From contig DATGJP010000020.1 of NCBI GenBank assembly GCA_035295125.1, positions 1 through 64,000 of the forward strand: a stretch of 64,000 nucleotides of DNA. The letters are read 5' to 3'. Made by a program: the position numbers and the translations under genes. This document shows positions 32,862-41,065 of this stretch, one piece after another. The notes below the pieces were generated by a model, which made no database searches, was not told where the DNA came from, and saw nothing but the letters and a program-made list of their open reading frames with translations. The first letter of the stretch is position 1. Each line of letters opens with the position of its first letter. The stretch is from JAICMB01 sp035295125. Lineage in GTDB: Bacteria > Acidobacteriota > Terriglobia > Bryobacterales > Bryobacteraceae.

Positions 32862-33599
32862 ATGGCCACAGCAACGCAGGAACTGGTAGATCGCGGCGAA
32901 CAGCTCAAGCGGGACGGCATCGTCATCCGCACGTTCGATCTCTGGAAGACCTACATCATGGGCGACCAGGAGATTCACGCTGTATCAGGCGTCGACATCG
33001 AGATCCGCCGCGGCGAGTACGTCGCCATCATGGGACCGTCGGGTTCCGGCAAATCGACCTTGATGAACCTCATTGGTTGCCTGGATACGGCCACCAAGGG
33101 GCTTTATTATCTCAACGGCAAACTGGTCAGCGACATGTCGGACGATGAGCTCGCCCGTATCCGGAACAAGGAGATTGGCTTCGTCTTCCAGACGTTCAAT
33201 CTGCTCGCCCGGGCCACGGCGCTGCACAACGTCGAATTGCCTCTGATTTACGCAGGTGTCGCCGCGGATCATCGCGCCGACCGCGCTAAGGAAGCCCTGC
33301 GTTCGGTCGACCTGGAGCAGCGCATGCTGCATAAACCCAACGAGCTTTCGGGCGGCCAGCGTCAGAGGGTCGCCATCGCGCGCGCATTGGTGAATCATCC
33401 GTCGATTCTGCTGGCCGACGAACCGACCGGCGCTCTCGATTCCGCAACGGGCACCGAAATCATGGCCTTGTTCGAGCGCCTGTATCAGCAAGGCAATACC
33501 ATCGTGCTCGTCACGCACGAACACGACATTGCGCTGCACGCTCACCGGGTTATCCACATCCGCGACGGTAAGGTCGAAAAGGACGAGCGCGTCAAATAA
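32862..33599 (+). CDS. ABC transporter ATPase (MacB/LolD-like)
   Basis: Cytoplasmic ATPase subunit of a MacB/LolD-type system, 245 residues. Walker A GPSGSGKST at 58-66, Q-loop in FVFQTFNLLARATALHNVELP, signature LSGGQRQRVAIARALVN near 160, Walker B SILLADEPTGALD near 180, and H-loop VLVTHEHDIA. The first ~25 residues (MATATQELVDRGEQLKRDG) are an extra leader compared with the usual start. It comes directly after the adaptor gene but is followed by a BNR protein rather than a permease, so its membrane partner must be encoded elsewhere. One permease of MacB type is encoded at 48142-50802. Confidence 0.95.
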   Translation: MATATQELVDRGEQLKRDGIVIRTFDLWKTYIMGDQEIHAVSGVDIEIRRGEYVAIMGPSGSGKSTLMNLIGCLDTATKGLYYLNGKLVSDMSDDELARIRNKEIGFVFQTFNLLARATALHNVELPLIYAGVAADHRADRAKEALRSVDLEQRMLHKPNELSGGQRQRVAIARALVNHPSILLADEPTGALDSATGTEIMALFERLYQQGNTIVLVTHEHDIALHAHRVIHIRDGKVEKDERVK

Positions 33600-33623
33600 G
33601 GTGGAGGAGGCGGTTTCGCCTGC
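33600..33623 (+). repeat. Hairpin repeat family A, single arm
   Basis: GGTGGAG followed by GAGGCGGTTTCGCCTGC directly after the ABC ATPase stop codon, with the family core hairpin AGGCG-GTTT-CGCCT. It could serve as the 3' hairpin of the adaptor/ATPase operon. See the copies at 40354-40399 and 56282-56351. Confidence 0.55.
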
Positions 33624-33683
33624 TCGTTCTTAGTCGTATCCAAAGGCAGGGGCAACAACCGCGCGTTGACTGCAATGCCAGTA

Positions 33684-33721
33684 CCGCCGGCTTCAGCCGG
33701 CATATGGGCAGCCTGAAGGCT
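33684..33721 (+). repeat. Two tandem 6-bp hairpins upstream of the BNR gene
   Basis: GCCGGC-ttca-GCCGGC (33684-33699) and GCAGCC-tgaa-GGCTGC (33706-33721) lie 40 bp before the TTG start of the BNR protein gene. Both have perfect stems and 4-nt loops. They could be an attenuator or a repeat element of the chromosome; the gap 33624-33683 shows no other feature. Confidence 0.45.
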
Positions 33722-33761
33722 GCGTTACCATCGTTTCTCGAACCCATCAGGAGACAAGGCT

Positions 33762-36674
33762 TTGAGAAACCTGCTTTCTTGCCTGGCCGCGCTCGCCGGT
33801 GCAGTTCCCCTCTGCTGCCAGCCATTTAGCCCCACCCTATTCGCTGAAATGCACTGGCGGATGATCGGCCCGTTCCGCGGCGGACGCACCGTCGCCATCG
33901 CCGGAGTTGCGCAATCTCCCAACCTCTTCTACATGGCCCCCAATGACGGCGGCATCTGGAAGAGCAACGACTACGGCCACGTCTGGTCCCCGATCTTCGA
34001 CAATCAGCCGACCGGCTCCATAGGCGCTATCGCCGTCGCGCCGTCCGATCCGCGAATCATCTACGCCGGGAGCGGTGAAGGCCTCCAGCGCCCCGACCTT
34101 TCCGTCGGCGATGGAATTTACAAATCCACCGACGCGGGCCTCCATTGGGACCATCTCGGTCTCCGCGACGGCCAACAGATCTCAGCCCTGATCGTCGATC
34201 CGGGTAACGCCAATCGCGTTTTCGCCGCGGTCCTCGGACATCCTTACGGCCCCAACAGCGAACGTGGCGTTTACGGCTCGACCGATGGCGGACAGAACTG
34301 GCAGCGTGTGCTGTACAAAGACGAAAACACCGGCGCCATCGATCTCGCCTTCGACCCGGCCAATGCCCAGAACATCTACGCAGTCCTCTGGTCGGCCCGA
34401 CAGGCTCCCTGGGAAATCGGCGAATCGTTCAAAGGACCGGGTAGCGGGCTTTACAAATCCACCGACGGTGGCACAACCTGGAAACAGCTCACCACAGGCC
34501 TTCCGACCGTCAATCAGGGCCTGGGCCGCATCGGGATCGCCATCGCGCCAAGCGATCCGAAGCGCATGTATGCGATGGTCGACGCCTCCGCCGATCTGGG
34601 CGGCGTCTATCGGTCTGAAGATGCCGGCCAATCCTGGCGTCGCGTGAACAACGAGACGCGCATCTGGGGACGCGGCTCCGATTTTGCAAACGTGCGCGTC
34701 GACCCCCAGGACCGCAACATCATCTACGTAGCCAATACCTCAACCTATCGTTCCACCGATGGCGGCCAATCGTTCACGGCTATCAAAGGAGCGCCCGGGG
34801 GCGACGATTATCACACCATTTGGATCAATCCCCGCAACCCGCAGATCATTTTTCTCGGCTGCGACCAGGGCGCCACCATCACGGTCAACGGCGGCCAGAC
34901 CTGGAGTTCCTGGTATAACCAGCCCACCGCCCAGTTCTATCACGTTGCCACCGACAATCGCTTCCCGTACTGGGTTTACGGCGCGCAGCAGGAGAGCGGC
35001 TCGGTCGGAACCGCGAGCCGCGGCGACTACGGGGAAATTACCTTCCGCGAATGGTTCCCGGTTGGCGTTGAGGAATACGGATACATCGCGCCCGATCCGT
35101 TGAATCCCGATATCCTATACGGCGGCAAGCTGACGCGAACCAACCTGGCGACTCGAGAGGTGCAAAACGTTTCCCCCGCGCCCCTGCGCGAGGATTCCCG
35201 CTACCGCTTCGTCCGAACCATGCCAATCGTGTTCTCGCCGGTCGACCCGCACATCCTTTACTTCGCCGCACAGGTGGTCTTTAAGACCACCAATGGCGGC
35301 AATAGCTGGGAGACCATCAGCCCCGACCTGACGCGCCAGACCTACGAGATCCCGCCGAACCTAGGCGTCTTCACCAAATCGGACCCGGAGCACGGAAAAC
35401 ACCACGGGGTCGTTTACACCATCGCGCCATCCTTCAAAGATGTGAATCTCATCTGGGCCGGAACCGACGACGGCCTGATTCACATCACCCGCGATGGCGG
35501 CAGGAATTGGCGCAATGTGACTCCTCCTGACCTCACGCCCTGGAGCAAAGTTTCGATCCTTGAGGCGTCCCACACGGATCCGGAATCCGCTTACGCCGCC
35601 ATCAATCGCTTTCGCCTTGATGACCTCCACCCGTACATCTACCGCACGCGCGATGGCGGCAACACCTGGCAGAAGATCACGAGCGGCATCCCGGACAACG
35701 AGGTGGTGAATTCCGTCCGCGAAGATCCGGTGCGAAAAGGCCTGCTGTTCGCCGGCAGCGAGCGCTCGGTTTATGTTTCCTTCGACGACGGCGACCACTG
35801 GCAGACTCTGCGCCAGAACATGCCTGCCACCTCCATTCGCGATCTCGTGATTCACGGCGACGATCTCGTGGTCGGCACGCACGGCCGCTCCTTCTGGATT
35901 CTCGACGACATCACGCCCCTCCGGCAGCTCACGGCCGAGTTCGCGCAAGCGGGCGTGCACCTGTTTGAGCCCCAGCACACCTACCGGATCCGGCGCGACA
36001 AGAATCCCGACACGCCACTGCCGCCCGAAGTGCCTGCGGGCCAGAATCCGCCCGACGGCGCGATTATCGATTACTACCTGAAAGCCGCCGCGCCCGGACC
36101 TGTCACGCTGGAGATCCTCGACAGCGCGGGAAAACGAGTGCGCCAGTTCTCGAGCGCCGACAAGATGGAGCCTCTTGAGAACGACCTCCCGATCCCGCTT
36201 TACTGGGTTCGGCCCTCGCGGATCTTATCGTCCGGCCCAGGCATGCATCGGTTTGTCTGGGATCTGCACTATCCGTCACCCGATGCGCTCGAGCACGACT
36301 ATCCCATTTCGGCGATTGTCCACGACACGCCGCGTTCTCCGCAGGGGCCGACGGTGCTGCCCGGCGAGTACACGGTTCGCTTGAACGCCGGCGGGCAATC
36401 GTACACTGCAAAGCTGACCGTCGAGATGGATCCCCGCGTGAAGACGCCGCCTGCCGGTCTCGAACAGCAGTTCCAACTCGCGATGCAACTCGCCGATGCC
36501 ATGAACCGCACGTATACGGCGCTTCCAAAGGCTCAGGGCGATGAAGCTGCCCGGCTACGGCGTCTGAACGCCCAGTTGGGAGAATTGCTGGAGGTGATCG
36601 AGGGCGCTGATGAAACCCCAACCACGCAGGCTGTCGCCGCCGTCGAACGACTGCTTCAATCCGTGCCCCGCTAG
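33762..36674 (+). CDS. Exported sortilin/BNR-repeat protein
   Basis: 970 residues. TTG start, with AGGAG 8 bp upstream; the next ATG (MHWRMIGPF, residue 30) would remove the signal peptide MRNLLSCLAALAGAVPLCCQ. Residues 35-730 form beta-propellers with many BNR/Asp-box motifs: STDGGQNW, STDGGTTW, SEDAGQSW, STDGGQSF, TTNGGNSW, TRDGGRNW, TRDGGNTW, SFDDGDHW. The family is the VPS10/sortilin-like and oligoxyloglucan-hydrolase-like group, common as large exported proteins in acidobacteria; some members bind glycans, some are peptidase-like, and the activity is unknown here. The C-terminal ~220 residues (TLEILDSAGKRVRQFSS, TVRLNAGGQSYTAKLTVEMD) contain an Ig-like domain and a helical tail. Two tandem hairpins lie upstream. 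Confidence 0.88.
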   Translation: MRNLLSCLAALAGAVPLCCQPFSPTLFAEMHWRMIGPFRGGRTVAIAGVAQSPNLFYMAPNDGGIWKSNDYGHVWSPIFDNQPTGSIGAIAVAPSDPRIIYAGSGEGLQRPDLSVGDGIYKSTDAGLHWDHLGLRDGQQISALIVDPGNANRVFAAVLGHPYGPNSERGVYGSTDGGQNWQRVLYKDENTGAIDLAFDPANAQNIYAVLWSARQAPWEIGESFKGPGSGLYKSTDGGTTWKQLTTGLPTVNQGLGRIGIAIAPSDPKRMYAMVDASADLGGVYRSEDAGQSWRRVNNETRIWGRGSDFANVRVDPQDRNIIYVANTSTYRSTDGGQSFTAIKGAPGGDDYHTIWINPRNPQIIFLGCDQGATITVNGGQTWSSWYNQPTAQFYHVATDNRFPYWVYGAQQESGSVGTASRGDYGEITFREWFPVGVEEYGYIAPDPLNPDILYGGKLTRTNLATREVQNVSPAPLREDSRYRFVRTMPIVFSPVDPHILYFAAQVVFKTTNGGNSWETISPDLTRQTYEIPPNLGVFTKSDPEHGKHHGVVYTIAPSFKDVNLIWAGTDDGLIHITRDGGRNWRNVTPPDLTPWSKVSILEASHTDPESAYAAINRFRLDDLHPYIYRTRDGGNTWQKITSGIPDNEVVNSVREDPVRKGLLFAGSERSVYVSFDDGDHWQTLRQNMPATSIRDLVIHGDDLVVGTHGRSFWILDDITPLRQLTAEFAQAGVHLFEPQHTYRIRRDKNPDTPLPPEVPAGQNPPDGAIIDYYLKAAAPGPVTLEILDSAGKRVRQFSSADKMEPLENDLPIPLYWVRPSRILSSGPGMHRFVWDLHYPSPDALEHDYPISAIVHDTPRSPQGPTVLPGEYTVRLNAGGQSYTAKLTVEMDPRVKTPPAGLEQQFQLAMQLADAMNRTYTALPKAQGDEAARLRRLNAQLGELLEVIEGADETPTTQAVAAVERLLQSVPR

Positions 36675-36683
36675 ATTAGAAAT

Positions 36684-37511
36684 ATGACCCAAGCCGAAAA
36701 AGCGACAAAATTCCGCGAATTGCACCATTCCGGGAAGACGCTGGTTCTGCCCAACGCCTGGGATGTCGGCAGCGCCCTGGTGTTCGAAAAGGCTGGGTTT
36801 CCGGCAATTGCCACCACAAGCGCGGGCGTCGCGGCTGTATTCGGGTACCCGGACGGCGAGCAAATCAGCCCCGATCTCATGCTCGACATGGTCCGCCGCA
36901 TTGCGCAAGCGGTGACAGTTCCCGTGACCGCGGACGTCGAGGGCGGCTACGACGACGCGGTGAAAACAGCGCTTGCCGTAATGGAAGCCGGGGCCGTAGG
37001 AATCAATCTTGAAGATACTTTGAGCGCGGCACCCGACAAGCTAGTAGACTTGTCGAAACACACCGAAATGATTCGTGGCGTTCGCCGCGAGACGAATGTT
37101 GTGGTGAATGCACGCTGCGACATTTATTTGAATCGGATTGGCGAAGCCGGATCGCGTTTTGAACAGACTGTCGAGCGTGCGGGCGCGTACCACGCCGCCG
37201 GAGCCGACGCGGTCTTCATCCCGGGCGTAGTCGATCGTGACACGATCGGACGTCTGGTCAAAGCCATCGGCGGCCCGATCAACATACTCGCGCTCTCCGG
37301 TGTACCGCCGATTCCCGAACTTCAGGAGCTAGGAGTGGCGCGGGTCAGCATCGGGTCGGGAGGCGCGCGGGCAGCCCTCGGATTAGCGCGGCGCCTCGCC
37401 AATGAGCTTCGAGATCACGGCACCTTCACATCGATGACCGCTGACCCGCTCAGCTTTCCAGAACTTCAGCTATTGCTTCGGGGATCGGCGTCCGCCGTGC
37501 CGAATCCGTAA
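36684..37511 (+). CDS. Isocitrate lyase/PEP mutase family enzyme
   Basis: TIM-barrel enzyme of the isocitrate lyase/phosphoenolpyruvate mutase superfamily, 275 residues; substrate not determinable, candidates are oxaloacetate-, carboxyphosphonate- or methylisocitrate-type compounds. Motifs: VLPNAWDVGSALVFEKAGFPAIATTSAG near 25-50, VTADVEGGYDD with the metal-binding Asp/Glu near 90, GINLEDT near 115, VVNARCDIYL near 140 and DAVFIPGVVD. The short length and LPNAWD opening fit the PEP-mutase-like subgroup, not isocitrate lyase proper. It follows the BNR gene by 9 bp and converges on nadD with an overlap of 46 bp. Confidence 0.9.
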   Translation: MTQAEKATKFRELHHSGKTLVLPNAWDVGSALVFEKAGFPAIATTSAGVAAVFGYPDGEQISPDLMLDMVRRIAQAVTVPVTADVEGGYDDAVKTALAVMEAGAVGINLEDTLSAAPDKLVDLSKHTEMIRGVRRETNVVVNARCDIYLNRIGEAGSRFEQTVERAGAYHAAGADAVFIPGVVDRDTIGRLVKAIGGPINILALSGVPPIPELQELGVARVSIGSGGARAALGLARRLANELRDHGTFTSMTADPLSFPELQLLLRGSASAVPNP

Positions 37512-38059
37512 AGTCCGCGCTCTTGAATGTATTCGGCAACGGCCGGTGGGAGTTCTGCGGGGATACGGCCAGCCGCGAGTTCCTCTCGAATCGCCGACGA
37601 CGAAACCGGCAAGTCGATGCCGTCCAGCGGGCAAACTCGCGCGCCGGGCGGAATGGCATACTCGGTCCCTGGGCGAGTCACGACAGCGAACTCCACCATC
37701 CGGACCACATCCTGCCAGCGATACCAGGTGCCCAATTCCGCAAACGCATCCGCCCCGATGATGAAAAAGACGTGCCGGTCCTGCGCCACAACCTTTTCGA
37801 TCGTGAGGATCGAATAGCTCACACCCGAGCCTTCTTCGAGCCGCGAGGCTTCGAAGCGCGGATCTGCCTGGCACGCCAGCCTCACCATTTCGAACCGGTC
37901 CTCATACGCAGCGCCCAGCGATGAATTCTTATGTGGAGGATGCGCCGCGGGCACAAACAGCACGCGGTCCAACGAGCATCGCTCCGCCGCCGCGCGAGCG
38001 ATAGCCAGGTGGGCATTGTGAATGGGATCGAAAGTCCCGCCTAAGATAGCAAGTCGCAA
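37466..38059 (-). CDS. nadD: Nicotinate-nucleotide adenylyltransferase
   Basis: Adenylates nicotinate mononucleotide to make deamido-NAD in NAD synthesis. 197 residues, the usual length. TTG start. Nucleotidyltransferase motif GGTFDPIHNAHL (residues 8-19, His16 and His19 region), SYSILTIEKV, FIIGADAFAELGTWYRWQDV, and the C-terminal SSSAIREELAAGRI (the SxTxxR-type motif). The last 46 bp overlap the 3' end of the PEP-mutase-like gene in antiparallel orientation. Confidence 0.95.
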   Translation of the reverse strand: MRLAILGGTFDPIHNAHLAIARAAAERCSLDRVLFVPAAHPPHKNSSLGAAYEDRFEMVRLACQADPRFEASRLEEGSGVSYSILTIEKVVAQDRHVFFIIGADAFAELGTWYRWQDVVRMVEFAVVTRPGTEYAIPPGARVCPLDGIDLPVSSSAIREELAAGRIPAELPPAVAEYIQERGLYGFGTADADPRSNS

Positions 38060-38357
38060 TACTCTATTATGCGTGCAGCGTCTCCCGCGAAGGCTTGGAA
38101 CCTGTGAAAGGGTGAAGCGGGTATTTAGCTGTCCATCCGGGCCGCCGGTCGACGAAAGCGGATGAAAACAGTGGTACCGCTGACTTTAGTTCTGCCTTAG
38201 GGTCAATCCTACTTAGTGTCTCTACGAGTCCGGCTGCCTGTGATGCAGGCTATTAGCCTGCCGGCGCTGGTCGGCGCTTGCTCAGGGAACGGACGGGCGG
38301 GTTAACAACCCGCCGCAGGCTAACAGCCTGCATCACAAGCTCTATCACGCATTGGCC
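38060..38357. other. Intergenic region with hairpin repeats, no gene seen
   Basis: 298 bp between nadD and the methyltransferase gene. No reading frame with coding character. It contains the inverted pair of family B repeats at 38239-38338 and otherwise nothing recognised. The nadD promoter is expected in the left part. Confidence 0.7.
38239..38338. repeat. Family B hairpin repeats in inverted orientation
   Basis: The arm at 38239-38261 (TGTGATGCAGGC...) and the arm at 38315-38337 are reverse complements over 23 bp with one mismatch. The right copy is a longer 43-bp unit (38296-38338) with a second internal stem GGCGGGTT/AACCCGCC. The same 43-bp unit occurs in opposite orientation at 45003-45045 with one mismatch. 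Each arm also folds on itself (GCAGGCT/AGCCTGC). Confidence 0.8.
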
Positions 38358-39026
38358 TTAAGGTTGCGCTACAAGCGACAGGCGGGCCCAGGGGCGGTGG
38401 CGGCGCACATGGATCTGCCGGAATCCCGCACTTCTGGCGAGCGATTCCAGTTCCTGCTTCTTGAAAGCCGCTTCCACCGACGCGGGGGCGTCATGTAGCG
38501 TGATGCGGTTCCAGCGAAATAACCAAACTGTCAGGGGCGTGAAGTAGTAGGCCCCAGGACCGCGTTCCAGGTCCACGACCACGACGGCCCGGCGGGCGAT
38601 CGCGCCAAACATGCGGAGCAATTCCACTACGGCGGCATCCTCGAAATGGTGCAAAAACAGCGAGCAGAACACGAAATCAAAGCTGCCGCCGCGAAAGGGA
38701 GGCCCGAACGCATCGCCGACAACTCTGGGTGAAGGCGCCTCCGCGAGATGCTCCTGACGATAGTCCAATGACGTCACCGTCGCCATCGGCCGCACGCCGC
38801 GAATGACTTGGCCGGCATTGCCCGACGCCGCCCCAACATCCAGCCAGGAGTGCGGTTCGCCCGCAGCCACCAGTCGGCGGACCAGGCCGCGCAACACGCG
38901 ATCGCCGCCGCAATATCGCCCATATTTTAAAAGGTCGCGTAAACTGGCCTGTTTATCCGGCCCCGTTTCGTCGTCGAGATTCTCCGGCCGGATGACGCGT
39001 CCCCCCGTTGCGTGCACATTGTCCAT
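38358..39026 (-). CDS. SAM-dependent methyltransferase
   Basis: Class I methyltransferase, 222 residues, cytoplasmic; substrate unknown. SAM-binding motif I is SWLDVGAASGNAGQ near 63, followed by VTSLDYRQEHL (acidic residue of motif II), RVVGDAFGPPFRGGSFDFVFCSLFLHHF (motif post-II, typical of the UbiE/type 11 group) and the hydrophobic AYYFTPLTVWLFRWNRITLH that may touch the membrane. The arginine-rich C-terminus (IHVRRHRPWARLSLVAQP) is common in acyl- or lipid-directed enzymes. Divergent from the fucosidase gene, whose start lies 7 bp away, so their promoters overlap each other's coding starts. Confidence 0.85.
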   Translation of the reverse strand: MDNVHATGGRVIRPENLDDETGPDKQASLRDLLKYGRYCGGDRVLRGLVRRLVAAGEPHSWLDVGAASGNAGQVIRGVRPMATVTSLDYRQEHLAEAPSPRVVGDAFGPPFRGGSFDFVFCSLFLHHFEDAAVVELLRMFGAIARRAVVVVDLERGPGAYYFTPLTVWLFRWNRITLHDAPASVEAAFKKQELESLARSAGFRQIHVRRHRPWARLSLVAQP

Positions 39027-39032
39027 GGTAAG

Positions 39033-40349
39033 ATGCTGCTTCTTATGACGCGCAGAGACTATCTCGCCACGTTGGGAGCGGGCCTCTCAATGGCGGCCCT
39101 CGGGACGGCCGACCCGGCGCCCGATCCGGCCGCAGATGACAACCGCGAACAGCGCATGAAGTGGTGGCACGACGCCCGCTTCGGCATGTTCATCCACTGG
39201 GGACTTTATAGCGTCGTTGGCCGCCACGAATGGGTAATGGAAGACGAGGGCATCCCGGTGGCGGAGTACGAGGAGCTGGCCAAACGTTTCACACCCAAGA
39301 AAAATGCCGCGCGCGCCTGGGCGCGGCTCGCTAGGCAGGCGGGGCAGAAATACATGGTGATGACGACCAAACACCACGAAGGCTTCTGCATGTTCGACAC
39401 GAAACTGACGAATTATTGCGCCCCGAAACAGGCTTGCGGCCGCGACCTGGTGCGCGAATTCGTCGATGCCGCGCGCGGCGAGGGAATGCACGTCGGCTTC
39501 TACTACTCGCTGATGGATTGGCATCACCCCGACGGTGCTCGCTGCGCGACGGACGAAGCGGCCCGCCGGCGATTCGTCGACTACATCCATGGGCAGGTCC
39601 GCGAATTGTGCTCGAATTACGGCAAGCTGGACGTGCTCTGGTATGACGTCAACTGGCCCTTGACGCCCGAAGGTTGGGAATCCGCGAAGATGAATCGCAT
39701 GGTTCGCGAGTTGCAGCCCGAGATCATCATCAACAACCGATCCGGTCTGCCGGAAGATTTTGCCACGCCGGAGCAGCACATCCAGGCCGCCACAACCGCG
39801 TGGGAAGCCTGCATGACGATGAATGACAGTTGGGGCTACCAGCGCGCGGATGACGGCTGGAAAACACCCAAGGAGGTGGTTCAAAACCTGGCCACCTGCG
39901 CTCGCGACGGCGGTAATTATCTGCTCAACATCGGGCCAAAACCCGATGGCTCTATCCCCCAGGAATCCATTAATATCCTTTCGGAGGTGGGGAAATGGAT
40001 GGACCGTAACGGCGAGGCGATTTATACCGCCGAGCCCTGCGCCGTGCGACACTCCGATTACGCGCTGTTCACGCGCAAAGGCAACACGCTGTACATGCAC
40101 GTCTACTATTGGCCGGGCGAATATGTAGCTATCAGCGGCCTGAAGACGAAGGTGACCTCTGCGAAACTGCTGGTGAGCGGCAAGATCTGTCCCGTGGAGC
40201 AGGATCAGTTCCGCACGCGGATAACGGGTTTGCCATCGAGTCCACCGGAAAATCCTGTCACGACGATTGCGCTGGAATGCGAATCGGTGCCAACTCAGGA
40301 TACGATGATGGTTCGCAAAGAACGTCCTCGGAGAGCCGTCGGAGTCTGA
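39033..40349 (+). CDS. Alpha-L-fucosidase (glycoside hydrolase family 29), Tat-exported
   Basis: Retaining alpha-L-fucosidase, probably periplasmic, cleaving fucose from glycans. 438 residues from this ATG; an ATG 12 bp later (MTRRDYLATLG) is about as likely. Twin-arginine signal TRRDYLATLGAGLSMAALG. GH29 core: MKWWHDARFGMFIHWGLYSV, YMVMTTKHHEGFCMFDT (the conserved His pair), GMHVGFYYSLMDWHHP and LDVLWYDVNW with the expected catalytic Asp near 203, IINNRSGLPEDFATPEQHI, NDSWGYQ, and LLNIGPKPDGSIP. The usual WFDG motif reads WYDV, a mild deviation. A C-terminal beta domain (LFTRKGNTLYMHVYYWPGEY) follows. Adjacent genes do not form a fucose pathway. Confidence 0.92.
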   Translation: MLLLMTRRDYLATLGAGLSMAALGTADPAPDPAADDNREQRMKWWHDARFGMFIHWGLYSVVGRHEWVMEDEGIPVAEYEELAKRFTPKKNAARAWARLARQAGQKYMVMTTKHHEGFCMFDTKLTNYCAPKQACGRDLVREFVDAARGEGMHVGFYYSLMDWHHPDGARCATDEAARRRFVDYIHGQVRELCSNYGKLDVLWYDVNWPLTPEGWESAKMNRMVRELQPEIIINNRSGLPEDFATPEQHIQAATTAWEACMTMNDSWGYQRADDGWKTPKEVVQNLATCARDGGNYLLNIGPKPDGSIPQESINILSEVGKWMDRNGEAIYTAEPCAVRHSDYALFTRKGNTLYMHVYYWPGEYVAISGLKTKVTSAKLLVSGKICPVEQDQFRTRITGLPSSPPENPVTTIALECESVPTQDTMMVRKERPRRAVGV

Positions 40350-40353
40350 CGGG

Positions 40354-40399
40354 GCAGGTGGTTTCGCGTGCCCTTTGCGCAGGCGAAACCGCCCGCGCC
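40354..40399. repeat. Hairpin repeat family A, inverted pair before tdk
   Basis: Arms GCAGGTGGTTTCGCGTGC (40354-40371) and GCGCAGGCGAAACCGCCC (40377-40394, extending to 40399) are inverted copies of the family A core, about 14 bp before the tdk start codon. They lie between the fucosidase stop and tdk and could act as a terminator for the former and a leader hairpin for the latter. Confidence 0.6.
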
Positions 40400-40412
40400 G
40401 CGGCCTGAACAT

Positions 40413-41018
40413 ATGGATTTCATAACCGGCAATATTGGCTGGATAGAGGTAATCTGCGGCCCGATGTTTTCGGGCAAGAGCGAGGAGTTGATGCGCCGCC
40501 TCCGCCGTGCGATGATCGCGCGCAAACGGGTACAGGTCTTCAAGCCGGTGATCGACACGCGATATTCCGCCGACGAGATTGTCTCGCATGGTGACATCCG
40601 CATGAAGTCGGAAGTGGTGAAGGATGCGTCCGAGATCCTTTCCCGGCTCGACTGGCGCACGCAAGTGGTGGGGGTGGACGAGTCCAACTTCTTAGGCCCG
40701 GAGCTGGTCGACATCGCGAGCCAGTTGGCTGACACCGGTAAGCAGGTGATCATCGCCGGTCTGGATACCGACTACATGGGACGGCCGTTCGTTCCCATGC
40801 CGACGCTGCTGACCCTGGCGGAGTCAATTACCAAGACTTTGGCGATCTGCATGCGTTGTGGAAACCCAGCCAAGCACACGCAACGTCTAGTAGAGTCAGA
40901 CGATCTCATCGTCGTTGGAGCCGCCGGCATGTACGAAGCGCGGTGCCGGCGTTGCTTCGAGCCGGGTGTTCCCAAACAGGAGTATTTGGATTTCGCCCGG
41001 CCTCACAAGAGTTCGTAG
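40413..41018 (+). CDS. tdk: Thymidine kinase, TK1 type
   Basis: Type II thymidine kinase that phosphorylates thymidine for salvage; 201 residues, usual length. The ATG (MDFITGNIGWIEV) fits the family start; a longer in-frame ORF upstream would run through the hairpin repeat. P-loop GPMFSGKSEEL (16-26), VVGVDESNFLGPELV (the base Glu region), VIIAGLDTDYMGRPFVPMP (lasso start), and the zinc tetrad CMRCG ... CRRCF. All key residues look intact. It is preceded by the family A hairpin pair and followed by a coiled-coil protein gene. Confidence 0.95.
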   Translation: MDFITGNIGWIEVICGPMFSGKSEELMRRLRRAMIARKRVQVFKPVIDTRYSADEIVSHGDIRMKSEVVKDASEILSRLDWRTQVVGVDESNFLGPELVDIASQLADTGKQVIIAGLDTDYMGRPFVPMPTLLTLAESITKTLAICMRCGNPAKHTQRLVESDDLIVVGAAGMYEARCRRCFEPGVPKQEYLDFARPHKSS

Positions 41019-41065
41019 TGATAGAATTTTCTGAGTAGGTTCAGTAGTTTAGAGAAAGAGGAAGT

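Noticed and set aside
39087..40664. 525-codon open frame antisense to the fucosidase and tdk genes
   Set aside because: Shadow of two clearly identified plus-strand genes; His/Arg-rich translation without recognisable domains.
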